A DNA stretch of 17,731 nt from Beijerinckiaceae bacterium (GTDB lineage Bacteria > Pseudomonadota > Alphaproteobacteria > Rhizobiales > Beijerinckiaceae), in assembly GCA_022702195.1 (NCBI GenBank), contig JAKONB010000150.1:1-17731 (forward strand). The letters are read 5' to 3'. A program made the translations under genes and the position numbers. Under the pieces are notes generated by a model, which was not told the origin of the DNA, ran no database searches, and saw only the letters and a program-made list of their open reading frames with translations. Positions within the stretch are counted from its first letter, which is position 1; each line of letters opens with the position of its first letter. Positions 7,226 through 14,474 of the stretch are shown in pieces.

Positions 7226-7582
7226 TCACCACACCCGCTTGGCGCGCTTGCCGAAGGCCACCGAGAGGCGCGTGTGCACGCCCTCGGGGATCTCGGTGCG
7301 GGATTCGATACGCACCCGCGGCATCTCGGCGCCGATCGGGCTCTGCGGATCGAAGGTGAAGAGCAGGTAGCGCGCGCCCATCTCCAAGTTGGCCACCCCG
7401 TCCGCCTGGGTCAGGTCCTCGCCGAAGATCTCGATGATCGGACCGTCCGGGTCGCCCTTCTCGATCTGGATGATGAAGTAGCCGGCCGGCTCCTCCTCGT
7501 CGTCCGCCCCGGAGATGAGACAGATGCCGTTCTCCAGATCGAGGCGGACGCGTTCCACGTCGAAGGTCGTCACGTCGTCCAT
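7226..7582 (-). CDS. Small acidic protein of unknown function, coupled to old yellow enzyme
   Basis: This is a 118-residue cytoplasmic protein without signal peptide or membrane segment. I do not recognise the family. The N-terminal two-thirds alternates beta-type strands with acidic turns (VRLDLENGICLISGADDEEEP, residues 12-32, quoted in part; YFIIQIEKGDPDGPIIEIFGED at 35-56). The C-terminal end is basic (FGKRAKRVW, 110-118). The composition suggests a compact beta-rich fold. The start ATG at 7580-7582 lies 3 bases past the stop of the upstream oxidoreductase gene on the same strand, so the two are almost surely co-transcribed and perhaps translationally coupled. No Shine-Dalgarno stronger than GGACAG is seen. 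Context hints at a helper or unrelated passenger of the flavoenzyme; no function is claimed. Confidence 0.82.
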   Translation of the reverse strand: MDDVTTFDVERVRLDLENGICLISGADDEEEPAGYFIIQIEKGDPDGPIIEIFGEDLTQADGVANLEMGARYLLFTFDPQSPIGAEMPRVRIESRTEIPEGVHTRLSVAFGKRAKRVW

Positions 7583-7585
7583 GGG

Positions 7586-8704
7586 TCAGCGCTGTCCGTG
7601 TTGGGTGTCCTTGAACAGGTCCTTGAACGCCCGGGGCTGGGAACGCCAGTATTGTTTGGGCGCCCGGACCTGCGCGCCGAGCTCGGCCGCCGCGTGCCAG
7701 GGCCAGCGCGGATCGTAGAGCAGCGCCCGGGCCAGCGAGACCGCGTCGGCCTTGCCCTCGGCCAGGATCGATTCCGCGTGGGACGCTTCGGTGATCAGCC
7801 CCACCGCGATGGTGGTCAGCCCGGTCTCGGCCTTGATCCGCTCGGCGAACGGCACCTGGTAGCCCGCCGAGAGCGGGATCTGCTGCTTGGTCGACAATCC
7901 GCCCGTGGAGACGTGGATCGCCGCCGCACCGCGCCGCTTCAGGGCGTGGGCGAGCTCCACGGTTTCGTCGAGGGTCCAGCCGTCCTCCACCCAATCGGTG
8001 GCCGAGACCCGCATCCAGACCGGCTTGCCGGCGGGCACGATCTCCCGCACCGCCTCGAAGCATTCGAGCGGGAAACGCATCCGGTTGGCGAGGCTGCCGC
8101 CATACTGGTCGGTGCGCTGGTTGGAGAGCGGCGACAGGAACTGGTGCAGCAGGTAGCCATGCGCCCCGTGCAGCTCGAACCCGTCGACCCCGATCCGCAG
8201 GGCCCGGCGCGCCGTGTCGACGAAGCCCTCGCGGATGCGCCTGAGCCCCTCGGCATCGAGGGCGTGCGGCGCCACCTCGCCCTCCCCGTGGGCGATCGCC
8301 GAGGGGCCTTCCGTACGCCAGCCATCGGCGGCGTCCGGATCGATCTGGGCGCCGCCGTCCCAGGGGGCGCGGCTCGAGGCCTTGCGGCCCGCATGGTTGA
8401 TCTGGATCGCGATCGGCACCGGCGCGTAGCCGCGCACCGCGTCGAGCACCCGGCCGAGTGCCCGCTCGGTCTCATCGGAATACAGGCCGAGATCCTGGGG
8501 CGAGATCCGCGCCTCGGGCGACACCGCCGTGGCCTCCAGGGTCAGGAGCCCGGCCCCCGACATTGCCATCTGGCCGAGATGCATCAGGTGCCAGTCGCCC
8601 GCCTGCCCGGCATGGGCCGAATACTGGCACATGGGCGCCACGATGATGCGGTTGTCGAGTTCGAGGTTGTCGAGGCGCAGCGGCTCGAACAGGCGTGCGG
8701 ACAT
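7586..8704 (-). CDS. NADH:flavin oxidoreductase, YqjM-type old yellow enzyme
   Basis: This is an FMN-dependent ene-reductase that reduces activated C=C bonds (enones, maleimides, nitro-compounds) with NAD(P)H in the cytoplasm. The 372-residue length is normal for the YqjM/XenA class, as a TIM barrel. Class-defining residues are visible: Cys26 in APMCQYSA (the redox-sensing cysteine of this class), QINHAGRK (101-108), and the substrate-binding pair His179/His182 in ELHGAHGYLLHQFLSPLSNQ (177-196), followed by RTDQYGGS. The ATG at 8702-8704 has CCGGAGC upstream. It is the first gene of a two-gene unit with the 118-residue protein. The physiological substrate cannot be read from sequence; detoxification of electrophiles is likely by analogy. 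Confidence 0.94.
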   Translation of the reverse strand: MSARLFEPLRLDNLELDNRIIVAPMCQYSAHAGQAGDWHLMHLGQMAMSGAGLLTLEATAVSPEARISPQDLGLYSDETERALGRVLDAVRGYAPVPIAIQINHAGRKASSRAPWDGGAQIDPDAADGWRTEGPSAIAHGEGEVAPHALDAEGLRRIREGFVDTARRALRIGVDGFELHGAHGYLLHQFLSPLSNQRTDQYGGSLANRMRFPLECFEAVREIVPAGKPVWMRVSATDWVEDGWTLDETVELAHALKRRGAAAIHVSTGGLSTKQQIPLSAGYQVPFAERIKAETGLTTIAVGLITEASHAESILAEGKADAVSLARALLYDPRWPWHAAAELGAQVRAPKQYWRSQPRAFKDLFKDTQHGQR

Positions 8705-8764
8705 GCGGGGCTCCGGGTTGCGGTCGCGCCCATAGGTGGCGTGGGGGTGGTGGCTTGGCTAGAG

Positions 8765-8808
8765 CATCGGCCCGAACGGTGGTCTCCGGCTCTCGGGAAA
8801 TGACGATG
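8765..8808. repeat. Short palindromic repeat, copy 3 (family A)
   Basis: A 44-base element with the same plan as copy 2 (CATCG-CCCGAA, then GGTGGTCTCCGGCT, then GACGATG) and the same AGAG lead-in as the inverted repeat at 7181. It lies upstream of the old yellow enzyme gene and downstream of katE, both on the minus strand. The stem is degenerate relative to copy 2 (six substitutions). Confidence 0.8.
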
Positions 8809-8889
8809 CATGAGGGGCGAAGGCCGGAAGCGTCGCGTGACCTGCGGGGTGGGTCCTGGATCGATAGGATCGGCGGACCGCAACGGATG

Positions 8890-8921
8890 GTCGCTCGGCG
8901 CGTCCGAACGCGCCGAGCGAC
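8890..8921 (-). terminator. Hairpin downstream of katE (probable terminator)
   Basis: A perfect 13-bp stem (GTCGCTCGGCGCG at 8890-8902 with its complement at 8909-8921) around a 6-base loop begins 9 bases past the katE stop on the minus strand. Position and stability suit a transcription terminator, but no U-tract follows, so it may be a RNA-stabilising 3' hairpin. Confidence 0.6.
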
Positions 8922-8930
8922 GCCGGACGA

Positions 8931-11018
8931 TCAGGCGAGCGTGCGGACCTTCGCCTCGCGGTCCCAGTAGCGCTTCTTGGCCGCCTCCACGAAGCCGGAA
9001 AGATCGGTCACGCCCTCATCCGGCTCGACCCCCGCCTTGTCCAGCAAGGGTTTGGCGGCGGCGTTGGACCCGATCGCCTTCAGGTGTCCGAAGGCGTCCA
9101 TCACCCATTGAACGGCCGCGGCCTCCTTCAGGAGCTTGGTGGTCGCCGTCTCGGAGAGAAGGAGCGCGCAGGCATCCACCGTCACCGACGGCTGTCCGAA
9201 CAGTTGCTTGTCCGCCTTCACGGTCGATCCGTCCGACAGCGGGACGGCCCCGACCTTGGGGGCGATGGTCATCGCGTGACCGCCCGCCGCCGAAATCGCG
9301 GCCTTCAGCGTCTTGAGCGCTTCGGCGTCGGTGCCGTCGGCGATCAGGACGCCGACCGTGCGGCCCTCCAGGGTGTGCTTCTCGAGCGGCCCCCGGATGA
9401 TGCGCAGAGCCGGCGACGGTTTCATGTCGAGAACAGGGGCCGCCGTGGGCGAGGCGTCGGGCAGGTCCATGGCCAGCCCGTCCGCGACGCGCTGGGCGAG
9501 ATCCTCGTCCACGTTCCGCAGGTTCGCCAGCATCGTCGTGCGCACGTGCTCCAGCGAGACCTTGCTGAGCTCGAACACGAACGCGGATGCGATATGGGCC
9601 TGCTCGGCCGTGTCGACCGACCGGAAGAACAGGCGCGCCTGGCTGTAATGGTCGGCGAAGCTGTCCGGCCGGACCCGGAGCTTCTGGCCCTGCTCTTCCG
9701 ACGGGAACGTCCTGTAGCCGCCCGAGGCGTCCTCGCGCGCGCCGCCGGGTTCGCCCACCTTGGCGAGACTGTTCGGCTCGTAATTGGCGCGCCCTTTCGG
9801 CACCGCCATCTGCATGTGCCCGTCCCGCTGCTGGTTCATGAAGGGGCAGCCGGCGGCCTCCGCGCGTCCCTTCGCGGCGTTGATCGGGAGCTGGTGGAAA
9901 TTGACCGAACCGAGACGCGAGAGCTGGGTGTCGGTGTAGCTGAACAGCCGGCCCTGAAGCAGCGGGTCATTCGAGAAGCCGATGCCCGGAACGACGTGGC
10001 TCGGCACGAACGCCGCCTGCTCGGTCTCCGCGAAATAATTGTCCGGATAGCGATCGAGGACCATCTTGCCGACGATCCGGACGGGCAGCGTCTCCTCGGG
10101 GATGATCTTGGTGGCGTCGAGCACGTCGTAGGGCTGGCTGTTCGCGAAGTCCTCGTCGAAGAGCTGCACGCCGAGCTCCCACTCGGGATAGTCGCCGCGC
10201 TCGATCCGCTCGAACAGGTCGCGCCGCTGGAAATCCGGGTCGGCGCCCGCGATCTTGACCGTTTCGTCCCAGATGGTCGAGGCGAGACCCGCCTTCGGCT
10301 TCCAGTGGAACTTCACGAAGGTGCTCTTGCCCTCCTTATTGATGAAACGGAACGTGTGGACGCCGAACCCTTCCATGTTCGCGAAGGTCCGCGGCAGCGT
10401 CCGGTCCGACATCGCCCACAGGATCATGTGGGTGGATTCGGGCATCAGGCTGATGAAGTCCCAGAAGGTGTCGTGCGCGGTCGCGGCCTGCGGATACCCG
10501 CGATCGGCCTCCATCTTCGCGGCATGGATCAGGTCGGGGAACTTGATCGCATCCTGGATGAAGAAGACCGGGATGTTGTTGCCGACGAGGTCCCAATTTC
10601 CCTGTCGCGTGTAGAACTTGACCGCGAAGCCGCGCACGTCGCGCGGCGTGTCGATGGATCCGGCGCCACCCGCCACCGTCGAGAAGCGCACGAACACGTC
10701 GGTCCGCTGGCCCTTCTTCTGGAACAGGTCCGCGACGGTGATGTCGGCGAGGCTCTCCGTGCACTCGAAATAGCCGTGCGCGGCCGAGCCACGGGCGTGG
10801 ACGATGCGTTCCGGGATGCGCTCGTGGTCGAAGTGGTTGATCTTCTCCCGGTAGACCTCGTCCTCGAGGAGGACGGGTCCGCGGGGACCGGCCTTCAGCT
10901 GGTTCTGATTGTCGCTGATCGGCGTGCCGTGGTTCGTGGTCAGAACCGGGTGATCGTCGTCGGCGATCTGATGCGTTTCGCCACCGCGGACGGCGTTCGG
11001 CGGAGTGAGATCGGTCAT
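8931..11018 (-). CDS. katE: Large-subunit (clade 2) catalase with C-terminal DJ-1-like domain
   Basis: This heme catalase dismutates H2O2 to water and oxygen in the cytoplasm. The 695-residue product is of the large-subunit HPII/KatE class. Catalase core: IVHARGSAAHGYFE (72-84, catalytic His74), DLVGNNIPVFFIQD (143-156, Asn147) and RLFSYTDTQLSRLG (357-370, heme-ligand Tyr361). After the core, residues from about 540 form the flavodoxin/DJ-1-like domain typical of this clade (RTVGVLIADGTDAEALKTL). The ATG at 11016-11018 has AACGAGGA upstream and matches family N-termini; the frame stays open further upstream without support. It is flanked by a 3' hairpin and a candidate stress-sigma promoter. 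It lies 167 bases downstream of prpE on the same strand but is likely separately transcribed. With the small periplasmic peroxidase it gives two catalase-fold enzymes in the window. Confidence 0.97.
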   Translation of the reverse strand: MTDLTPPNAVRGGETHQIADDDHPVLTTNHGTPISDNQNQLKAGPRGPVLLEDEVYREKINHFDHERIPERIVHARGSAAHGYFECTESLADITVADLFQKKGQRTDVFVRFSTVAGGAGSIDTPRDVRGFAVKFYTRQGNWDLVGNNIPVFFIQDAIKFPDLIHAAKMEADRGYPQAATAHDTFWDFISLMPESTHMILWAMSDRTLPRTFANMEGFGVHTFRFINKEGKSTFVKFHWKPKAGLASTIWDETVKIAGADPDFQRRDLFERIERGDYPEWELGVQLFDEDFANSQPYDVLDATKIIPEETLPVRIVGKMVLDRYPDNYFAETEQAAFVPSHVVPGIGFSNDPLLQGRLFSYTDTQLSRLGSVNFHQLPINAAKGRAEAAGCPFMNQQRDGHMQMAVPKGRANYEPNSLAKVGEPGGAREDASGGYRTFPSEEQGQKLRVRPDSFADHYSQARLFFRSVDTAEQAHIASAFVFELSKVSLEHVRTTMLANLRNVDEDLAQRVADGLAMDLPDASPTAAPVLDMKPSPALRIIRGPLEKHTLEGRTVGVLIADGTDAEALKTLKAAISAAGGHAMTIAPKVGAVPLSDGSTVKADKQLFGQPSVTVDACALLLSETATTKLLKEAAAVQWVMDAFGHLKAIGSNAAAKPLLDKAGVEPDEGVTDLSGFVEAAKKRYWDREAKVRTLA

Positions 11019-11044
11019 GGGAATCCTCGTTGTCCGAGGCACAC

Positions 11045-11069
11045 AACGGATTGCCTGAGGGCAAGTTGC
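11045..11069 (-). promoter_or_regulatory. Candidate EcfG (general stress sigma) promoter of katE
   Basis: On the minus strand GCAAC is followed after 16 bases by CGTT, one mismatch from GGAAC-N16/17-CGTT, the promoter recognised by EcfG in alphaproteobacteria. The CGTT lies 27 bases upstream of the ATG, giving a short leader that still contains the Shine-Dalgarno. Large-subunit catalases are frequent members of the general stress regulon, which supports the call. Confidence 0.45.
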
Positions 11070-11185
11070 AGGGCCATCCACACACGATTCGACCAAAGCC
11101 CGCGTCGGCGTGATCCGCCGCCGGCACGGGTCCCGCCACGCCGCCCGGTCGTCGCCCCGCGATCCGTCCGCGCGCCGGTCGCTGC

Positions 11186-13111
11186 TCAGGCCCCGATCCC
11201 CCGCCCCTTCAAGCTCTCCCCGATCTCCTCCAACACCCCCGCATCGTCGATGGTCGCCGGCATCGTCCAGGCCTCGCCGTCGGCGATGCGCTTCATGGTG
11301 GCGCGCAGGATCTTGCCCGAGCGGGTTTTGGGGAGCCGCTGCACGGTCAGCGCCAGCTTGAAGGCGGCCACCGGGCCGATCCGCTCGCGCACCAGGGCGA
11401 CGAGCTCGCGCTCGATCAGGTCCGTCTCGCGCGCGACGCCGGATTTGAGCACCACGAAGCCGCAGGGCTGTTCGCCCTTCAGGGCGTCGCGGATGCCGAT
11501 GACCGCGCATTCGGCGACATCGGGATGGCTCGCCAGCACCGCCTCCATGCCGCCGGTGGAGAGGCGGTGGCCGGCCACGTTGATGATGTCGTCGGTGCGG
11601 CCGAGCACCGTGACGTAGCCGTCCTCATCGACCACGCCCGCATCGGACGTGTCGTACCAGCCCGGATAGGTGGCCAGGTAGCTGGCGCGGAAGCGCTCCT
11701 CCGAGCCCCACAGGGTCGGCAGGCAGCCGGGCGGCAGCGGCAGGCGCAGCGCGATGGTGCCCATCGTGCCGGGGGGCACCGGCTTTCCGGCCTCGTCCAG
11801 AACCGCCAGATCGTAGCCCGGCATCGGCACGCAGGCGCTGCCGGGCTTGACCGGCAGCAACCCGATCCCGAGGGGATTGCCGGCGATGGCCCAGCCGGTC
11901 TCGGTCTGCCACCAATGGTCGATCACCGGTCGGCCCAGGGCGCGCTCGGCCCAGGCCACCGAATCCGGGTCGGCCCGCTCGCCGGCCAGGAACAGGCTGC
12001 GAAAGCGCGAGAGATCGTAGTCCTTGATCCGTTCGGCGCGCGGATCCTCCTTCTTGATGGCGCGGAGCGCCGTCGGCGCGGTGAACAGGCAGGACGCGCC
12101 GTGTTCGGCGACGACGCGCCAGAGCGCCCCGGCATCCGGGGTTCCCACCGGCTTGCCCTCGTACAGGATCGTGGTGCAGCCGTGCAGGAGCGGCGCGTAG
12201 ACGATGTAGGAATGGCCCACCACCCAGCCGATGTCGGAGGCGCAGAAATAGGTCTCGCCCGGCGCCACGCCGTAGAGGTTGGGCATCGACCAGCTCAAGC
12301 TCACGCAATAGCCGCCGGTATCCCGCACCACGCCCTTGGGTTTTCCCGTCGTGCCGGAGGTGTAGAGGATGTAGAGCGGGTCGGTGGCCGCCACGGGCGT
12401 GCAGGGGGCGGTGCGTCCCGCGCGGCTGGCCGCCGCCACCGCCTCGGCCCAGTCCCGGTCGCGCCCCTCCACCAGGGTGGCGGCGCATTCGGGCCGCTGC
12501 AGGATCAGGCAGGCGTCGGGCTTGTGGGCGGAGGCGGCGATCGCCGCGTCGAGGAGCGGCTTGTAGGGCACGATGCGGCTCGGCTCGATCCCGCAGGAGG
12601 CGGCCAGCACCACCTTCGGGGCGGCATCCGCGATGCGGATCGCGAGTTCGTTGGCGGCGAATCCGCCGAACACCACCGAATGCACCGCGCCGAGCCTGGC
12701 GCAGGCCAGCATTCCGAACAGGGCCTCGGGCACCATCGGCATGTAGATCACCACCCGGTCGCCCTGCTCCACCCCGAGATCGGCGAGCACGCCGGCCAGG
12801 GTCGCGACCGCGTCGCGCAAGGTCCGGTAGGTGACGGCCCGCCGGGTGCCGGTGACGGGGGAATCGTAGAGGATCGCCACCTGCTCGCCGCGCCCGCTCG
12901 AGACGTGGCGGTCCACGGCGTTGTGGCAGGCGTTCAGTTGCGCGTCGGGGAACCAGCGTCCGTAGGCGCCCGCCTCGGCGTCGAAGGCCCGGGTGGGTGC
13001 CGTCTCCCAGTCGAGGGCCTCGGCGGCTTCGAGCCAGAACGCCTCCGGGTCGTCCAGGGAGGCGCGGTGGATCTGCTCGTAAGGCGCGCGGGGATGCGTG
13101 GCGTGGGGCAT
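11186..13111 (-). CDS. prpE: Propionyl-CoA synthetase (acetyl/propionyl-CoA synthetase family)
   Basis: This AMP-forming acyl-CoA ligase is predicted to activate propionate (or acetate) to the CoA thioester via the acyl-adenylate. The 641-residue product has the ACS-type N-terminal cap (YEQIHRASLDDPEAFW). The ATP-binding P-loop YTSGTTGKPKG lies at 250-260, with WWQTETGW for substrate/adenylate binding, the hinge GRTDDIINVAGHRLSTG, and the catalytic lysine in PKTRSGKIL (Lys600), a known acetylation site in the family. Sequence features such as the short N-terminus favour PrpE over Acs. The start ATG at 13109-13111 has GGGAGAGA upstream; an in-frame ATG at 13145-13147 lacks this. In serine-cycle methylotrophs, propionyl-CoA enters the ethylmalonyl-CoA pathway; that link is context inference. 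Specificity for propionate versus acetate is not proven by sequence. Confidence 0.92.
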   Translation of the reverse strand: MPHATHPRAPYEQIHRASLDDPEAFWLEAAEALDWETAPTRAFDAEAGAYGRWFPDAQLNACHNAVDRHVSSGRGEQVAILYDSPVTGTRRAVTYRTLRDAVATLAGVLADLGVEQGDRVVIYMPMVPEALFGMLACARLGAVHSVVFGGFAANELAIRIADAAPKVVLAASCGIEPSRIVPYKPLLDAAIAASAHKPDACLILQRPECAATLVEGRDRDWAEAVAAASRAGRTAPCTPVAATDPLYILYTSGTTGKPKGVVRDTGGYCVSLSWSMPNLYGVAPGETYFCASDIGWVVGHSYIVYAPLLHGCTTILYEGKPVGTPDAGALWRVVAEHGASCLFTAPTALRAIKKEDPRAERIKDYDLSRFRSLFLAGERADPDSVAWAERALGRPVIDHWWQTETGWAIAGNPLGIGLLPVKPGSACVPMPGYDLAVLDEAGKPVPPGTMGTIALRLPLPPGCLPTLWGSEERFRASYLATYPGWYDTSDAGVVDEDGYVTVLGRTDDIINVAGHRLSTGGMEAVLASHPDVAECAVIGIRDALKGEQPCGFVVLKSGVARETDLIERELVALVRERIGPVAAFKLALTVQRLPKTRSGKILRATMKRIADGEAWTMPATIDDAGVLEEIGESLKGRGIGA

Positions 13112-13151
13112 GACGGTCTCTCCCTCTCCCGGCGGCCGGTCGTTCACGCCG

Positions 13152-13165
13152 GTCTCGCGCGAGAC
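13152..13165. promoter_or_regulatory. 14-base perfect dyad upstream of prpE
   Basis: GTCTCGCGCGAGAC is a perfect palindrome centred about 48 bases upstream of the prpE start codon. Position fits an operator or leader-RNA element. No regulator gene is nearby, and G/C-rich palindromes of this length are not rare, so confidence is low. Confidence 0.3.
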
Positions 13166-13190
13166 AGCCTAACGGGGGATGGGCGACCGA

Positions 13191-13202
13191 TGCCAGATGG
13201 CA
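13191..13202. promoter_or_regulatory. TGCCA-N2-TGGCA dyad upstream of prpE
   Basis: An inverted repeat with 5-base arms and a 2-base spacer lies 80 bases upstream of prpE and next to the ydcH terminator. It is a candidate repressor/activator half-site pair for prpE, supported only by symmetry and position. Confidence 0.25.
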
Positions 13203-13212
13203 CAAACAGAAA

Positions 13213-13240
13213 CCGCCGCGCTGGGAACCAGCAGCGGCGG
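13213..13240 (-). terminator. Rho-independent terminator of the minus-strand YdcH gene
   Basis: The hairpin CCGCCGC-GCTGG / CCAGC-A-GCGGCGG has 12 base pairs with a single bulged A and a GAA loop. On the minus strand it is followed by the U-rich TTTCTGTTTGT. It sits 36 bases past the stop of the 60-residue YdcH-type gene. Confidence 0.75.
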
Positions 13241-13276
13241 CGAACGCGAGAGACGTGATGGGAGGCGTGAGGGCGC

Positions 13277-13459
13277 CTAGTGGACCGAGTCCGAATCGTT
13301 TCGGAGGCGGTTCATCTCATCCTTGAGATGGAGTTTGCGTCTCTTGAGCTCTGCGATGCGCAGATCGTTCGCCGATGGGCGTTGGGTGGCGGCGTGGATC
13401 TCACGCTCGAGGGCTTCGTGCTTGCGGGCGAGTTGGCTCAAGTGCGTCTGCAGCGACAT
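13277..13459 (-). CDS. YdcH family (DUF465) small protein A
   Basis: This is a 60-residue protein of the YdcH/DUF465 family, small coiled-coil-forming cytoplasmic proteins of unsettled function. It starts MSLQTHLSQLARKHEALERE, then the family's hallmark basic block LRIAELKRRKLHLKDEMNRL (residues 33-52). The whole chain is predicted as a helical hairpin. The start ATG at 13457-13459 has an AGGAGA Shine-Dalgarno; an upstream in-frame ATG would add ~51 residues not found in the family. It is divergent from a second YdcH-type gene at 13636, with a ~175-base gap that must hold both promoters. It has its own 3' terminator. It was probably produced by duplication, although the two copies differ markedly. 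Confidence 0.9.
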   Translation of the reverse strand: MSLQTHLSQLARKHEALEREIHAATQRPSANDLRIAELKRRKLHLKDEMNRLRNDSDSVH

Positions 13460-13635
13460 GAGTCGTGTCTCCTGTCTCGTTTCGACGGAGAGAGACTTGC
13501 ACATGTTGCGCCGGCTGTCGAAGCCTATCGACGGCCATGCTTGACGGATGTTTGTGCAGACCCGCGACGGGGTTCTTGTCGTCGGGCGGCGCGTGAAGCA
13601 TGGTCGCGCCACGGCGTTCCGGGGCTTCAGGTTCG

Positions 13636-13854
13636 ATGGCGGTCCAGTACGATAACGATGCCTCGGAGATCTCTTCCGAGGAGTTGGAGCGGCTCAAGCA
13701 GGAGCATCGCGACCTCGACGGCGCCATCGACGCGCTCGAACTGAGCGTGGCCGGCGATCAGCTCCAGATCCAGCGGTTGAAGAAGCGCAAGCTCGTGCTG
13801 CGTGACCGGATCTCGTATATCGAGGACCAGATCACGCCCGACATCATCGCCTGA
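13636..13854 (+). CDS. YdcH family (DUF465) small protein B
   Basis: This is a 72-residue YdcH/DUF465 protein. An acidic N-terminal extension (MAVQYDNDASEISSEEL) precedes the conserved helical part: LKQEHRDLDGAIDAL (17-32 approx.), then the basic hallmark LQIQRLKKRKLVLRDRISYI, ending EDQITPDIIA. Compared with protein A it has an extra acidic head and a different spacing before the KKRKL block. I prefer the ATG at 13636 over the one at 13600, because homologues begin near here; its Shine-Dalgarno (CAGG) is weak. It lies 122 bases upstream of purE on the same strand, with a hairpin between, so co-transcription with purEK is uncertain. Function is unknown. Confidence 0.88.
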   Translation: MAVQYDNDASEISSEELERLKQEHRDLDGAIDALELSVAGDQLQIQRLKKRKLVLRDRISYIEDQITPDIIA

Positions 13855-13873
13855 GCGGCGTCACCGGACGAAT

Positions 13874-13898
13874 GCCGGTGCCTTGCGAGGGCATCGGC
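13874..13898 (+). terminator. Hairpin between ydcH B and purE (possible terminator)
   Basis: GCCGGTGCC (13874-13882) pairs with GGCATCGGC (13890-13898) through nine positions including one G-T wobble, around a 7-base loop. It is followed by GCTTCTGTATT. It begins 19 bases past the ydcH stop. The weak T-rich tail makes it a moderate candidate. Confidence 0.45.
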
Positions 13899-13976
13899 GC
13901 TTCTGTATTCGGCGTGAAAACGGGGTTCGGCATCCCGCTCTCCTTGTTTCTGTGACCGCGAAGGGATGTGACGACG

Positions 13977-14474
13977 ATGGCGGGAGCCCCCCCGGTCGCG
14001 ATCATCATGGGAAGCCAGTCCGACTGGGCGACCATGCGCCATGCCGCCGAAACGCTGGACGCGCTGGGCGTGGCCCATGTGGACCGGATCGTCTCGGCGC
14101 ACCGCACGCCGGATCGGCTGGTGGCCTTCGCCAAGGGCGCCAAGGCGGAGGGTATCCAGGTGGTGATCGCCGGAGCCGGCGGCGCGGCGCATCTGCCGGG
14201 CATGACCGCCGCGATGACGCCGCTTCCGGTCCTCGGCGTGCCGGTGGAATCCAAGGCCCTGTCCGGCCAGGACAGCCTCCTGTCCATCGTGCAGATGCCG
14301 GCCGGCATTCCAGTGGGCACCCTGGCCATCGGCCGGGCTGGGGCGGTCAACGCCGCCCTGCTGGCCGCCGCGATCCTCGCCCTCACCGACGCGGCCCTGG
14401 CCGTCCGTCTCGAATCCTGGCGCGCCGCACAGACCGCGAGCGTGGCCGACCATCCGCAAAGCGACGCTCCTTGA
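13977..14474 (+). CDS. purE: 5-(carboxyamino)imidazole ribonucleotide mutase
   Basis: PurE converts N5-CAIR to CAIR, the sixth step of de novo purine (IMP) synthesis, acting on the product of PurK. The 165-residue protein has all class I motifs: AIIMGSQSDW (8-17), the catalytic histidine in SAHRTP (His42), and IAGAGGAAHLPGM (64-76), then GVPVESKALSG. The homologous start is the ATG at 13977, preceded by AAGGGA at 10 bases; a GTG nine bases upstream is in frame but too close to that site. The stop TGA overlaps the purK start (TTGA). The pair forms an operon. I see no purine riboswitch or obvious PurR site in the ~120-base upstream gap. Confidence 0.97.
   Translation: MAGAPPVAIIMGSQSDWATMRHAAETLDALGVAHVDRIVSAHRTPDRLVAFAKGAKAEGIQVVIAGAGGAAHLPGMTAAMTPLPVLGVPVESKALSGQDSLLSIVQMPAGIPVGTLAIGRAGAVNAALLAAAILALTDAALAVRLESWRAAQTASVADHPQSDAP

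Noticed and set aside
7274..8803. 509-codon plus-strand ORF opposite the old yellow enzyme
   Set aside because: Antisense shadow. The minus-strand gene has all catalytic motifs, and the ORF's end runs into a repeat.
9084..11618. 844-codon plus-strand ORF opposite katE
   Set aside because: Antisense shadow of the catalase gene, which has intact family motifs throughout.
11525..13258. 577-codon plus-strand ORF opposite prpE
   Set aside because: Antisense shadow of the acyl-CoA synthetase, with Arg/Gly/His-rich composition and no family motif.
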